Positions 47,230 to 55,832 of a DNA stretch of 64,000 nt are shown here, piece by piece. The translations under genes were made by a program, and so were the position numbers. The notes beneath the pieces are model-generated. The model was not told the origin of the DNA and searched no databases. It worked only from the letters and a program-made list of their open reading frames with translations. The stretch is from G963664115 sp965263045 (GTDB lineage Bacteria; Acidobacteriota; Terriglobia; 20CM-2-55-15). Each line of letters begins with the position of its first letter. The first letter of the stretch is position 1. The stretch spans positions 4,340,001 through 4,404,000 of the forward strand of contig CBDHGK010000041.1 of NCBI GenBank assembly GCA_965263045.1. Reading direction: 5' to 3'.

Positions 47230-47823
47230 TTAGGAGGTCAACTCCGTTTCCGTGATTTCCACACGCAGATTGTTGGTCACTGAGAAGACCCCAGAAACGC
47301 CGTTTGCGACAAGGTAGGCTATGTCACTGTGTGTCTTGGACAGGACAACGCCCTCAAGAGTCACATTTCCGTTATTGACGATGATGTGGATATCGGATCG
47401 ATAAGGGAGGAGACCGAAAGAAACCCCCGTCCGCACGTACTTGTTCAGTACCAGATTAGAGGAGATGGCCCTCGCCATATCCAGGCGGATGCGGTCGTCG
47501 TGGAAAGAGGTCGGTAAGACCTCGATCTGGTTTTCGACGCTTGTGATGCCCTCTATCTCGCCCACCGCCCGCTCGGCGGACCTCTTCAGTGCCGGCCACC
47601 AGACCTCCCCGGAAAGGGTCACCTTAGAACCATCGGTCCGGAAAGACAGATTGTCAAACATGCTGTAGTACGACAGAGTTACCAATTCCCGCCTAATCTT
47701 GGGCACGAGTGAAGAAGCCAGGTCCATCGACGCAAATGCGACCGGAGAGAATAGGACCCAACTGAAGACGAAACGTAAGCGTCCGAAGAAGACCGTATGG
47801 CTGAGTAGGTGATGACGGGTCAT
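47230..47823 (-). CDS. BON-domain periplasmic protein, start replaced by IS66
   Basis: It has two BON (OsmY-like) domains: LSFRTDGSKVTLSGEVWWPALKRSAERAVGEIEGITSVENQIEV and IHIIVNNGNVTLEGVVLSKTHSDIAYLVANGVSGVFSVTNNLRV. Such proteins bind phospholipid or membranes in the periplasm. The IS66 element sits inside the signal-peptide codons: the native first 13 codons are at 50294-50332. The frame continues into the IS end up to an ATG at 47823, giving a new 33-residue leader (MTRHHLLSHTVFFGRLRFVFSW...AFA). Whether that start is used is unknown; its ribosome site is weak. Confidence 0.8.
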   Translation of the reverse strand: MTRHHLLSHTVFFGRLRFVFSWVLFSPVAFASMDLASSLVPKIRRELVTLSYYSMFDNLSFRTDGSKVTLSGEVWWPALKRSAERAVGEIEGITSVENQIEVLPTSFHDDRIRLDMARAISSNLVLNKYVRTGVSFGLLPYRSDIHIIVNNGNVTLEGVVLSKTHSDIAYLVANGVSGVFSVTNNLRVEITETELTS

Positions 47824-47863
47824 CCTTGTAGAGAGCCGCGAGCGCGGCCGAAAGCGAGGAAAG

Positions 47864-48232
47864 ATGGAGACAAATGGATCGACAGGCAGGGTGCGGCGGA
47901 TGCGGTCGAAAGCCGAGCGACGGCAGATCGTCGAAGAGAGTTTGCGGCCCGGTGCTTCAGTGGCCCGAGTGGCTCTGGCGCATGGGGTGAATGCCAATCA
48001 GGTATTTAACTGGCGCAAGCTGTTCCGGGAAGGGCGGCTCGAAGTGGAGGGGCCTTCGGCCAGTCTGCTTCCTGTAAAGATCACCGAACAGGTTGGACGA
48101 GGGTCGAGGCGCAGGTCCGGGACGACGACTCCTGGAGCGATCGACATCGACCTGGGCCATGCCCGGGTGCGAATCGAAGGGAAGGCGGATCCGGATTGTG
48201 TGCGCGCAGCTCTGGAAGGACTGGCCCGATGA
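47864..48232 (+). CDS. tnpA: IS66 accessory protein TnpA
   Basis: A 122-aa helix-turn-helix protein: RSKAERRQIVEESLRPGASVARVALAHGVNANQVFNWRKLFREG is the TnpA signature of IS66 elements. A later ATG at 47900 is a possible start. Its stop overlaps the tnpB start (ATGA). Confidence 0.88.
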   Translation: METNGSTGRVRRMRSKAERRQIVEESLRPGASVARVALAHGVNANQVFNWRKLFREGRLEVEGPSASLLPVKITEQVGRGSRRRSGTTTPGAIDIDLGHARVRIEGKADPDCVRAALEGLAR

Positions 48233-48597
48233 TCGCGCTGCCGACGGGCACACGGATCTGGATTGCGGCCGGTGTGACCGACATGCGGAAAGGGTTCACT
48301 GGATTGAGCGCGACAGCGCAGACGGTGTTGGACGCGAATCCGTATTCCGGGCATGTCTTTGTGTTCCGGGGACGGCGTGGGGATTTGATCAAGCTGCTGT
48401 GGTGGGATGGGGATGGATTGTGTTTATTTGCGAAGCGACTGGAGCGGGGTCGATTCGTCTGGCCGCAGGCTGAAAGCGGGAGCGTGTCGCTGAGTCGGGC
48501 CCAGTTGTCGATGTTGATGGAAGGAATCGACTGGCGACGCCCGATACGGACACACACACCGATGGCTGAAGTATATAGAAGGCTGAAACACGATTAA
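48229..48597 (+). CDS. tnpB: IS66 accessory protein TnpB
   Basis: A 122-aa IS66 Orf2 protein with the hallmark blocks DMRKGFTGLSA, GHVFVFRGRRGDLIKLLWWDGDGLCLFAKRLERGRF and the end MLMEGIDWRRP. ATG 48229 overlaps the tnpA stop, so translational coupling is expected. Confidence 0.92.
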   Translation: MIALPTGTRIWIAAGVTDMRKGFTGLSATAQTVLDANPYSGHVFVFRGRRGDLIKLLWWDGDGLCLFAKRLERGRFVWPQAESGSVSLSRAQLSMLMEGIDWRRPIRTHTPMAEVYRRLKHD

Positions 48598-48630
48598 CAG
48601 TGACCCGATTCGTCCGGTAGTTGTGGCACA

Positions 48631-50193
48631 GTGATGATCGTGGCGCCGACGCTTGCAGTCCTACCGAATCTCAACGCTCTCGATGCCGATGCCTTGAAGG
48701 CACTGGTCATTGAGCAGCACTCCGAACTGATCTCGAACAAGTCCGAAATCGACAATCTGAAGTTGCTCATCCTGAAGTTGAAGCGGATGCAGTTTGGACG
48801 CCGCTCCGAGAAACTGGACCGCCAGATCGAACAACTGGAACTGCGACTGGAAGATCTGGAAACGGTACCGGATGCCAAACCAGTAATGGCGGCGGATGCG
48901 CCATCGGTGGTTTCAAACCGGCCGACAAGGGGCCCGCTGCCGGCAGAACTGCCACGGGAAACCCAGACACTGCAGCCCGATGAAGACGCCTGTCCTGATT
49001 GTGGCGGCACGCTGGGCACGCTGGGCGCAGATGTATCGGAAACTCTGGAATACGTCCCGATGCGCTTCAAGGTGATCCGCACGGTGCGGCCCAAACTGAG
49101 CTGCAGGCGGTGTGACCGCATTGTGCAGCAGCCGGCCCCCCATCGGCCGATCCCTCGGGGCCTGGCCGGACCCGGTCTGCTGGCTCACGTCATGGTGGCC
49201 AAGTATGCGGACCATCTTCCACTCTATCGGCAGTCGGAGATCTACGCTCGCGTCGGGGTGGAACTGGAGCGATCGACGTTGGCCGGATGGGTCGGAGGCA
49301 CGAGTCGGACTCTGGAACCTCTGGTCGATGCCATCCAGCAATACGTGCTCGAAGCCGACAAGCTGCACGGCGATGACACTCCGGTTCCGGTCCTGGCACC
49401 GGGCAACGGCAAGACGAAGACAGGGCGTCTGTGGACGTATGTTCGGGACGACCGGCCCGCCGGCAGTGGGGAAGCACCGGCCGTTTGGTTCGCCTACTCA
49501 CCCGACCGCAAGGGCGCGCATCCGGGGAAACACCTCCAACGCTTCAATGGAACGCTGCAGGCCGATGGATTCGCTGGATTCAACAGGGTGTACGAAACCG
49601 GTACCGTTCGAGAAGCCGCTTGCTGGGCGCATGTTCGGCGGAAGTTCTATGACCTGTATGAAGCGCACCGATCACCGGTCGCGGAAGAAGCGCTTCAGCG
49701 CATCGCGGCGCTTTACGGAATCGAGCAAGAGATTCGCGGCCGACCTCCCGACGAGCGGCAACAGATCCGCCAGGCGCGAGCGCGACCATTACTGGAATCC
49801 TTTGAGGCGTGGCTTCAAAGATCCCTAACGAAGCTATCCAAAAAATCGGACACATCCAAGGCGGTGCACTACGCGCTCGGCCGATGGCCTGCATAACTGC
49901 GCTATTGCGGTGATGGTCAGATCGAGATCGACAACAATGCGGCCGAACGCGCGCTTCGAGCGGTGGCGATTGGACGCAAGAACTACCTGTTCGCGGGCTC
50001 GGACTCCGGCGGAGAGCGCACTGCAGCTATGTACAGCCTGATCGGCTCGGCCAAACTCAACGGCATCGATCCTGAAGCCTATCTATCTTACGTCCTGGCC
50101 CGGATCGCGGATCACCCGATCCGTCGCATCGAGGAACTGTTGCCCTGGAACGTCGCTCCTATCCTCGCCGAACAGTCCGTCACGACTGACTGA
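48631..50193 (+). pseudogene. tnpC: IS66 transposase TnpC with internal stop
   Basis: The frame has the TnpC layout: N-terminal coiled coil (LISNKSEIDNLKLLILKLKRMQFGRRSEKL), a zinc ribbon (CPDCGG...CRRC), and the DDE domain with HGDDTPVPVL, CWAHVRRKF and, after the stop, IDNNAAERALR. TAA at 49894-49896 interrupts WPA-stop-LRYCGDGQIEIDNN; the same frame is open to 50193. Family members have a leucine or similar residue there, so TTA to TAA is a likely cause. The catalytic Glu lies behind the stop, so the element is probably immobile now. Confidence 0.88.
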
Positions 50194-50293
50194 CCCCCTC
50201 AATCTGGATGTGTCCACAACTCGAAGTTGTGGACACGACCGATCGCCTACCTCATCCTCGCTGCTGTCAACACGTGCTACTTCGGACGCTTAC

Positions 50294-50332
50294 GACGAAA
50301 CTTAATATCGATTTCTGAATGTTGCTCCTCAT
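50294..50332 (-). pseudogene. Native start of the BON gene, cut off by IS66
   Basis: ATG 50332 (AGGAG 8-12 nt upstream) begins MRSNIQKSILSFV. Joined through the GACGAAAC duplication to the main gene it gives a regular signal peptide, MRSNIQKSILSFVFSWVLFS then PVAFAS. The promoter motif at 50364-50396 stands upstream. Confidence 0.8.
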
Positions 50333-50363
50333 TTGATTTCTCCTCTTTTTCTTGGTTCGTCGC

Positions 50364-50396
50364 TAGTGAGTGCAACAAGTAGCCGACTTCTTACAC
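50364..50396 (-). promoter_or_regulatory. Shared promoter-like motif, BON gene
   Basis: On the minus strand GTGTAAGAA-N15-CACTCACTA, ending 32 nt before the native BON start. One of five copies with identical spacing (others at 53366, 57218, 57552, 61947). Confidence 0.65.
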
Positions 50397-50531
50397 TTTC
50401 GATTGACAGTGTTGCCCCGACATCGGTGACCTGCCCCAATAAACCAATCCACAGAGAAAGATAGAGTCAGTTCCGGATGCTTCTTTCGGAATATCCTTCA
50501 ATGATTCGTAGTGTTGGCAACCGGGGGCTGA

Positions 50532-50960
50532 ATGGACTTCATAATCGCCGGCGCAGTCCGGTTACCGTTAGGAAATCGTGGTGGAGCACCGAAGGAGGTT
50601 CATTTGGCCGATCTGGGTGCCGAGGTGCTGAGGCAGACGCTGATCAGTTGCGGTGTTGAAGCCTCGTCGGTTCAGGAAGTCATACTCGGGAACGTGATCG
50701 AAGCCGGAATCGGTATGAATCCCAGCGCGCCAGCCTGCGATCAAGGAAGGCATCGGCCAGAACGTTCCTTCCCATACCATCAATCAGGTCTGCGGTTGCG
50801 GTCTGAAAGCCGTGACACTGACCCCGCACGCCATCCGTGCAGGCGATGGGGATGTTGTCCTGGCGGGTGAGATCGAGTCGATCAGTACCGCGTCAGGCTC
50901 GTACTGGCGATTGGGACTGCAGCTTGGAACTCGGCGGATGGCGTCAGATCGACGCCAACC
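50532..50960 (+). pseudogene. Acetyl-CoA acetyltransferase (thiolase) fragment
   Basis: The frame reads DFIIAGAVRLPLGNRGGAPKEV, LADLGAEVLRQTL, VQEVILGNVIEAGIGMNPS, the start of a thiolase. A frameshift near 50735 leads to IKEGIGQNVPSHTINQVCGCG, which contains the active-site Cys, and AIRAGDGDVVLAGEIESIS. After about 140 codons it stops at the end of the htrA gene. The C-terminal two thirds, with the His and second Cys, are missing. Confidence 0.8.
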
Positions 50961-50965
50961 TGAGG

Positions 50966-52348
50966 CTAGTCCAGCTGAACCTCCACATAAGACAGACTGC
51001 CGCGACGCTCTATCTGAAGGACGATCGAATCCCCGGATTGATATTCCTCGAGGACCGACGCCAGTCCATCGATCGTGGTAAGCGGTCTGTTGTTGATGCT
51101 GTAGATAATGTCGCCGGGCCGGAAAAGCCCGGTCGGTGCGCGGGCTGCCGCAGCCAGGCTCGTCACAAGAATCCCCTCGGGCTGTCGCGCTCGGGTCAGC
51201 ATCCGGCGGACGTCTTCATCGACAGCGACGGCCAGAATCCCGAGTCGGGATACAAGCTCCTGCTGCTGGTCGAACTTGGCAATGCATCTGGAGTCGTCGG
51301 GCCGAACGCGGACCACGACCCATCGGGTTAATTCTTGGGCCCCACGGAGGATACTCAGGACCACTGCCTCGTTCGCCCCGTGCCAATAGAGGTTGACGTA
51401 AAACTGTCGCGCATTTTCCATCGGCTTGCCGTTCAGGGAACGGATGACGTCTCCAACACGAAGACCTCCCAGGTAGGCGGGCCCACCGAGATAGACATCC
51501 GCCAAGACCACACCATGGTCACGCCCAAGTCCCAGTCCAGTCGCCAGCGCGGGAGTGATGGTCTGTACGGCAACACCGATCTCGCCTCGCATGAAGACTC
51601 CGTTTTCGCGTAACTGCTCGACGACAGAACGGACGATGTTACTGGGAACCGCGAAGCCAAGGCCGTCCCGACCGCCGAAGATCATCGTGTTGATCCCGAC
51701 CACGTTGCCTCCCACGTCGACAAGCGGTCCACCACTGTTACCGGGATTGATTGGCGCATCTGTCTGGAGATAAATCATCCGGCTGTCTGGCTCCAACTGC
51801 CTGGCCGCCGAGCTGATGACGCCCATACTGACCGAATTATCCAACCCTAGAGGGCTACCGAAAGCGAGCACGATTTGACCCTGCCGCACTTCCTCGGAAT
51901 CCGCCAGCTCCAAAACCGGGAGGCCCGTGGCCTCAACCTTGAGCAAGGCCAGGTCCGTTTCCGGATCGATTCCAATAACCTTGGCCGGGAGCCGTTTGCC
52001 TCGGGGCTGCACCACACTCCGCCCGGCGGAGCCGTCTCGGAAGGCCAACTGGATCTGGACCCGTGTTGCTCCGGCAACGACGTGGGCATTCGTCACGATT
52101 AGCCCATTCGAACTCACTATGATTCCCGAACCCGTGCTGGCCCGCAGTGCAACGGCCCCGGTACCCCGGGTCCCAACGGCCGGCTCATAGGAGTTGCTCT
52201 GAACCTGAACAACGCTCGGAATGATCGTTTCTGTCAGACGGGCTATCGATCCGTTCAGGGCTTCGAGCACATCCGGGCCATTCGATTGGGCGGCGAGAGG
52301 GATCGCGGCAAGGCCGCCGAACAACAAGAACAAAATTAGTGATCTCAT
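50966..52348 (-). CDS. HtrA/DegP-type periplasmic serine protease
   Basis: 460 residues with a signal peptide (about 20 residues ending PLAAQ), a trypsin-like domain with the triad H89 (TNAHVV), D132 (ETDLALL) and S205 (GNSGGP), and two PDZ domains (GEIGVAVQTI... and LGILAVAVDED...). The start at 52348 has GAGAGGAA upstream. It follows the sigma and anti-sigma genes on the same strand, the classic arrangement for an envelope-stress unit that degrades or refolds misfolded periplasmic proteins. No lesion is visible. Confidence 0.93.
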   Translation of the reverse strand: MRSLILFLLFGGLAAIPLAAQSNGPDVLEALNGSIARLTETIIPSVVQVQSNSYEPAVGTRGTGAVALRASTGSGIIVSSNGLIVTNAHVVAGATRVQIQLAFRDGSAGRSVVQPRGKRLPAKVIGIDPETDLALLKVEATGLPVLELADSEEVRQGQIVLAFGSPLGLDNSVSMGVISSAARQLEPDSRMIYLQTDAPINPGNSGGPLVDVGGNVVGINTMIFGGRDGLGFAVPSNIVRSVVEQLRENGVFMRGEIGVAVQTITPALATGLGLGRDHGVVLADVYLGGPAYLGGLRVGDVIRSLNGKPMENARQFYVNLYWHGANEAVVLSILRGAQELTRWVVVRVRPDDSRCIAKFDQQQELVSRLGILAVAVDEDVRRMLTRARQPEGILVTSLAAAARAPTGLFRPGDIIYSINNRPLTTIDGLASVLEEYQSGDSIVLQIERRGSLSYVEVQLD

Positions 52349-52456
52349 AGGGTTCCTCTCATTTCTCTTCGGTGTTCTAGATGGCGCATTTCCACGGGTC
52401 GCACAACCACCGGACGCGCCGAGCTGGCACGTTCATCCAATGGAGCGCCATCGGAA

Positions 52457-52750
52457 TTACCTTTCATCAGGCGACCCCGCGTCCCGCTCCTGCCGTTCGG
52501 CACCGTCGTTCGAGCGTGGAGTTGCACCCTTCAGAATCTGATCCTCGAGCCGCTCGAGAACCGCGGCCTCCTCAGGCTGCGTTCTCCACATCTGGCGTGC
52601 GGCCGCTCCAATCTTGCGTATCTGCTCCTGGTAGCGTCGGCACTTTCGACACATGAGGAGATGCATCCGCACTGCGAGCCGATGCCACGATCCGGTATTC
52701 AGGAGCTGATCGCTGGATAAGCTCTCGGTGACTTCCTTACACTTCAGCAT
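52457..52750 (-). CDS. Zinc-binding anti-sigma factor
   Basis: 97 residues from ATG 52750 (GGGGAAG upstream). HLLMCRKC has the H-x3-C-x2-C zinc motif of ZAS-type anti-sigma factors, and no membrane segment is present, so it should be soluble. It overlaps the sigma gene end by 14 nt, fitting co-translation of the pair. ZAS proteins often release their sigma factor upon oxidation or zinc loss; whether this one does is inferred from the family only. Confidence 0.82.
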   Translation of the reverse strand: MLKCKEVTESLSSDQLLNTGSWHRLAVRMHLLMCRKCRRYQEQIRKIGAAARQMWRTQPEEAAVLERLEDQILKGATPRSNDGAERQERDAGSPDER

Positions 52751-53339
52751 GACTTCCCCTGACACCTCTGTTTTCGAGGCACTCCCGGAGCCGGCTTCGT
52801 CCGCGGTACAGGAGCACTCCTAAGTTGGTGTTCGTTACGTCGAGAATCTTACAGATTTCCTCCGTCGAGAGCTCCTGCACTTCACGCAGGACGAACGCCA
52901 TCCTCTGTGCGATGGGCAAATTCTCCAGGCAGGCCTCGATGAATTCCCTCACCTCGTCGCCGTAAAGCTTCATCGGTTGAGGCGGATGCGCCCACGTCCC
53001 ATCCGGCTTGAAACGACGCTCAAGGACGTCTTCGATGTCATCGGCCTTTTGCTCGCGCTGAAGCCCTCGCCTCGCCTCAGCGATTTTCCGGTAGAGGATA
53101 CCGAACAGCCAGGTGCGCACATGCGACCGGCCTTCGAACTGCGACGCCTTCTCGATGAACGTGGCAAATGTAGCCTGGGTGACGTCTTCGGCACGGTCTG
53201 GATCGAGACCCGCCCCGCGTGCCGCCCGGAGGATCTGCTGCAAGTAAGCCTGGACGACGGCCTGGATTACTTCAGCATCGCCCGCTCGGATTCTTGCCGC
53301 AAGCCCCGGATCGTCAATATTCACTTCAGTAGTCGCCAT
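52737..53339 (-). CDS. ECF-family RNA polymerase sigma factor
   Basis: 200 residues from ATG 53339. Region 2 is AYLQQILRAARGAGLDPDRAEDVTQATFATFIEKA followed by RTWLFGILYRKIAEARR. Region 4 is LENLPIAQRMAFVLREVQELSTEEICKILDVTNTNLGVLLYRGRSRLRECL. This is an RpoE-like (sigma-24) factor. It is the first gene of the sigma, anti-sigma, htrA unit. A shared motif in the intergenic region upstream points away from it towards the membrane-protein gene. The local regulon hypothesis rests on this factor. Confidence 0.92.
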   Translation of the reverse strand: MATTEVNIDDPGLAARIRAGDAEVIQAVVQAYLQQILRAARGAGLDPDRAEDVTQATFATFIEKASQFEGRSHVRTWLFGILYRKIAEARRGLQREQKADDIEDVLERRFKPDGTWAHPPQPMKLYGDEVREFIEACLENLPIAQRMAFVLREVQELSTEEICKILDVTNTNLGVLLYRGRSRLRECLENRGVRGSHAEV

Positions 53340-53365
53340 CGAGCGTTCCCTGTTGAAGTTCCGAG

Positions 53366-53398
53366 GTGTAAGAATTTGCCGGCATGGTGCACTCACTA
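53366..53398 (+). promoter_or_regulatory. Shared promoter-like motif, membrane-protein gene
   Basis: GTGTAAGAA-N15-CACTCACTA, 96 nt before the start of the gene at 53495, between it and the divergent sigma gene. Confidence 0.65.
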
Positions 53399-53494
53399 AC
53401 AGGACAGAACACGGGTTGGCGTCGGAAGGCAACCCGATCTTAGGACTAAAACAAACAGTCTGCAACACAGACTTTAAATGAGGAGAAAGACTAG

Positions 53495-53941
53495 ATGAAC
53501 GTTAAGAACATTCAGAACGGAGCATACGCCGGTGTGGTCGGTGGCGTGGTTTTCGGAGCAATGATGGGAATGATGGGCATGCTGCCTATGATCGGGCAGA
53601 TGGTGGGTTCCCCCTCCGCTACCGCCGGTTTCATCGTGCATATCTTTATCAGCGCATCTATCGGAGGCTCGTTTGCGGTACTTTTCCACCCCGTCTTGAA
53701 GGGCACCGTAAGCGGGCTCGGATACGGGGCGGCCTACGGCGCGGCCTGGTGGTTTCTCGGTCCGCTGACACTGATGCCACTGATGATGGGCATGGGACTG
53801 GGCGCTAATTGGAATGCCAGTGCAGCGGGACAGATGCTTCCCAGCCTCGTAGGCCATCTGATCTACGGACTCATCCTTGGCTTCACCTACGCCCGGTTGC
53901 AAAGCCATCCGATATCGTCCTCGTGCACAACATGCGCCTGA
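53495..53941 (+). CDS. Small integral membrane protein
   Basis: 148 residues with four predicted membrane segments (GVVGGVVFGAMMGMMGML, FIVHIFISASIGGSFAVLF, GYGAAYGAAWWFLGPLTLMPL, LVGHLIYGLILGFTYA). Rich in Gly and Met, and similar in shape to small channel-like membrane proteins of unknown function. AGGAGAAAG precedes the ATG. It has the shared promoter motif upstream and is divergent from the sigma operon. Confidence 0.75.
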   Translation: MNVKNIQNGAYAGVVGGVVFGAMMGMMGMLPMIGQMVGSPSATAGFIVHIFISASIGGSFAVLFHPVLKGTVSGLGYGAAYGAAWWFLGPLTLMPLMMGMGLGANWNASAAGQMLPSLVGHLIYGLILGFTYARLQSHPISSSCTTCA

Positions 53942-54249
53942 CGATTTGGTGAGCTGGTTGCCGGCGGAGCTGTGGCGCGCTATCGCCGAAATCGGTTGTC
54001 AGGGCCTTGAATGTCGTGGAAGTAGTGAAGTGGGGGTGCCGTGCCTTCGGTCGAAGAGTTAGAGCGTAATCAATGGTCAGGTCCTATTGCGCGACGGCCT
54101 GCAGACAGAGTCTTTGACTCGGAGGTGGTCTGTTTTTTGGGTGCACGTAAAACAGCGTAAAACTCTGAACATCGTGTTGCGTCTAATAATGCGAGGCCGA
54201 TTGCTCCCGGATCCGAAATTCGAAAGTAGTCCCCACATGAGGAGGTGCC
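53942..54249. other. Intergenic, with a weak variant of the shared motif
   Basis: No gene recognised. GCGTAAAAC at 54155-54163, followed after 15-16 nt by GCGTCTAATAA, resembles the shared promoter motif but with a poor second half; it would drive the alanine dehydrogenase gene, 60 nt further on. Confidence 0.35.
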
Positions 54250-55344
54250 ATGCATATTGGTATTCCAAAGGAAATAAAGGCGAAAGAGGGTCGTGTGGCA
54301 TTGATCCCGCCCGCCGCCGCCGAGCTGGTTCGGCATGGCCACGAAGTCTCTTTGCAGTCCGGTGCAGGTCTCGGTAGCGGGTATTCGGATCAGGATTATC
54401 GTAGGGTCGGCGTCCATATTATTAAGGACGCCGCTGGCCTCTATGGCGGCGCCGAGATGATACTCAAAGTGAAAGAACCCATCGAGCCGGAGTACGACCT
54501 GTTGCGTGACGACCACCTGTTGTTCGGTTTCCTGCATCTGGCGGCCATTCCGGAACTGGCTCAGGTGCTGCGGAAGAAAGGCCTAACCGCGGTTGCTTTT
54601 GAAACTGTCGCAGTGAACGGAAAACTTCCCGTATTAGCTCCGATGAGCGAAATCGCCGGCCGGTTGGCTGTCCATACAGGAACCACGCTCTTGCATGGGT
54701 ACGATGGAGGCCGCGGTCTGATGCTCGGCGGCCTAGGGTCGGCCGAGCGCGGCCATGTGGTCGTTCTGGGTGCCGGCAAAGTCGGCGGGGGCGCGGCCAT
54801 CGTGGCCGCCCAGCTTGGAGCGCGCGTGACAGTGTTCGACCGCAGCCGCGAAAGCCTGACGCGGATGCACGCGCTCGGACCCAACGTCACGGGGCTGCCC
54901 GCATATCCGTCCTTGATCGCTGAGGCCGTCTACGACGCGGATTTACTGGTCGGCGCCGTGCTGATCCCGGGCGCACGAGCACCCAGGACGGTTACTGCCG
55001 ACATGGTCGCCGGAATAAAGCCAGGCAGCGTGATCGTTGATGTATCAGTGGATCAGGGCGGCTGCGTCGAGACGATCCGTCCGACGAACTATGAGAATCC
55101 CACCTATGTCCACGACGATGTAATCCACTTTGGGGTCACCAACATGCCGGGTGCGGTGCCGCGAACAAGCTCGCAGGCTCTTTCCAGCGCCTTGCTCCCT
55201 TATGCCATTCGCCTGGCTTCAGAGCAGGGTTTGTCGGATCCTGTGATCCGCGACGCGGTCAATGTCGCGAATGGACAGATTGTTCATCCTGCTGTCGCGG
55301 CCGCGTTGGAAGATCAGGAAATACAAGAGCTCGTCCCGCTGTAA
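54250..55344 (+). CDS. ald: Alanine dehydrogenase
   Basis: A 364-aa NAD-dependent enzyme that interconverts alanine with pyruvate and ammonium. Substrate residues R15 (KEGRV), K75 (KVKEP) and H96 (FLHLAA) are present, the Rossmann motif is VVLGAGKVGGGAA, and DVSVDQGGCVET holds the catalytic Asp. GAGG lies before the ATG. Length is normal for the family. In other bacteria it is induced under oxygen limitation and stress, which would fit the surrounding stress genes. No lesion seen. Confidence 0.95.
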   Translation: MHIGIPKEIKAKEGRVALIPPAAAELVRHGHEVSLQSGAGLGSGYSDQDYRRVGVHIIKDAAGLYGGAEMILKVKEPIEPEYDLLRDDHLLFGFLHLAAIPELAQVLRKKGLTAVAFETVAVNGKLPVLAPMSEIAGRLAVHTGTTLLHGYDGGRGLMLGGLGSAERGHVVVLGAGKVGGGAAIVAAQLGARVTVFDRSRESLTRMHALGPNVTGLPAYPSLIAEAVYDADLLVGAVLIPGARAPRTVTADMVAGIKPGSVIVDVSVDQGGCVETIRPTNYENPTYVHDDVIHFGVTNMPGAVPRTSSQALSSALLPYAIRLASEQGLSDPVIRDAVNVANGQIVHPAVAAALEDQEIQELVPL

Positions 55345-55542
55345 ACGATGCAATAAGTACCTCCTTGCATGAAACCTGTGGGGCACTTCCTGAAGCACAA
55401 ACCAGAAATCTTCACAATCCAACCTCCGGCTCGAATAGGTTCGATCCCAAGACTCAGTTGGCTTTGCCCATGCAACTTACTTTCGGTCGGCCACTATCTT
55501 TCCACGCGGGCGGATTCTGGGGATCCGACACCTTAATGAAGA

Positions 55543-55832
55543 TTACCGTTGTCCCCAGGTAAAAGTCATACCACCGATTGCTTCCACCCACTTGTTGTTC
55601 GGACGCGACAAATTCGGCGCTGTCCGTCCGCGCAGGACGAATCCAAAACCGACAGTACCCCATAGACGCTTCGCCTGGATCCCTCCGCCGTACTTGAAGT
55701 TGAACAATGTATCGCCAGTCTCGGGATTGAATATTCGGTCGTATGGAGCCAATGTCCCGGGTGCCAGCCGCCTTTTCAGTCTAGTGTCCTCGAATTCGAT
55801 ACGCTTGGCTCGCTCGTGGTGTTCGATCACTA
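55543..55832 (-). pseudogene. Small beta-barrel protein, C-terminal part (split by IS630)
   Basis: Minus frame VIEHHERAKRIEFEDTRL... DTLFNFKYGGGIQAKRLWGTVGFGFVLRGRT... GGMTFTWGQ, with strand-like segments of an outer-membrane barrel. Joined over the TA target to 56983-57162, it gives an uninterrupted 155-residue protein. Sequence 55345-55542 between it and ald has no recognised feature. Confidence 0.75.

Larger units (their letters stand above)
47775..50293 (+). mobile_element. IS66-family element
   Basis: 2519 bp with inverted repeats GTAAGCGTCCGAAG at both ends and a perfect 8-bp target duplication, GACGAAAC (47767-47774 and 50294-50301). It carries tnpA, tnpB and tnpC in the standard order. 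The host gene is the BON protein gene. Confidence 0.93.
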
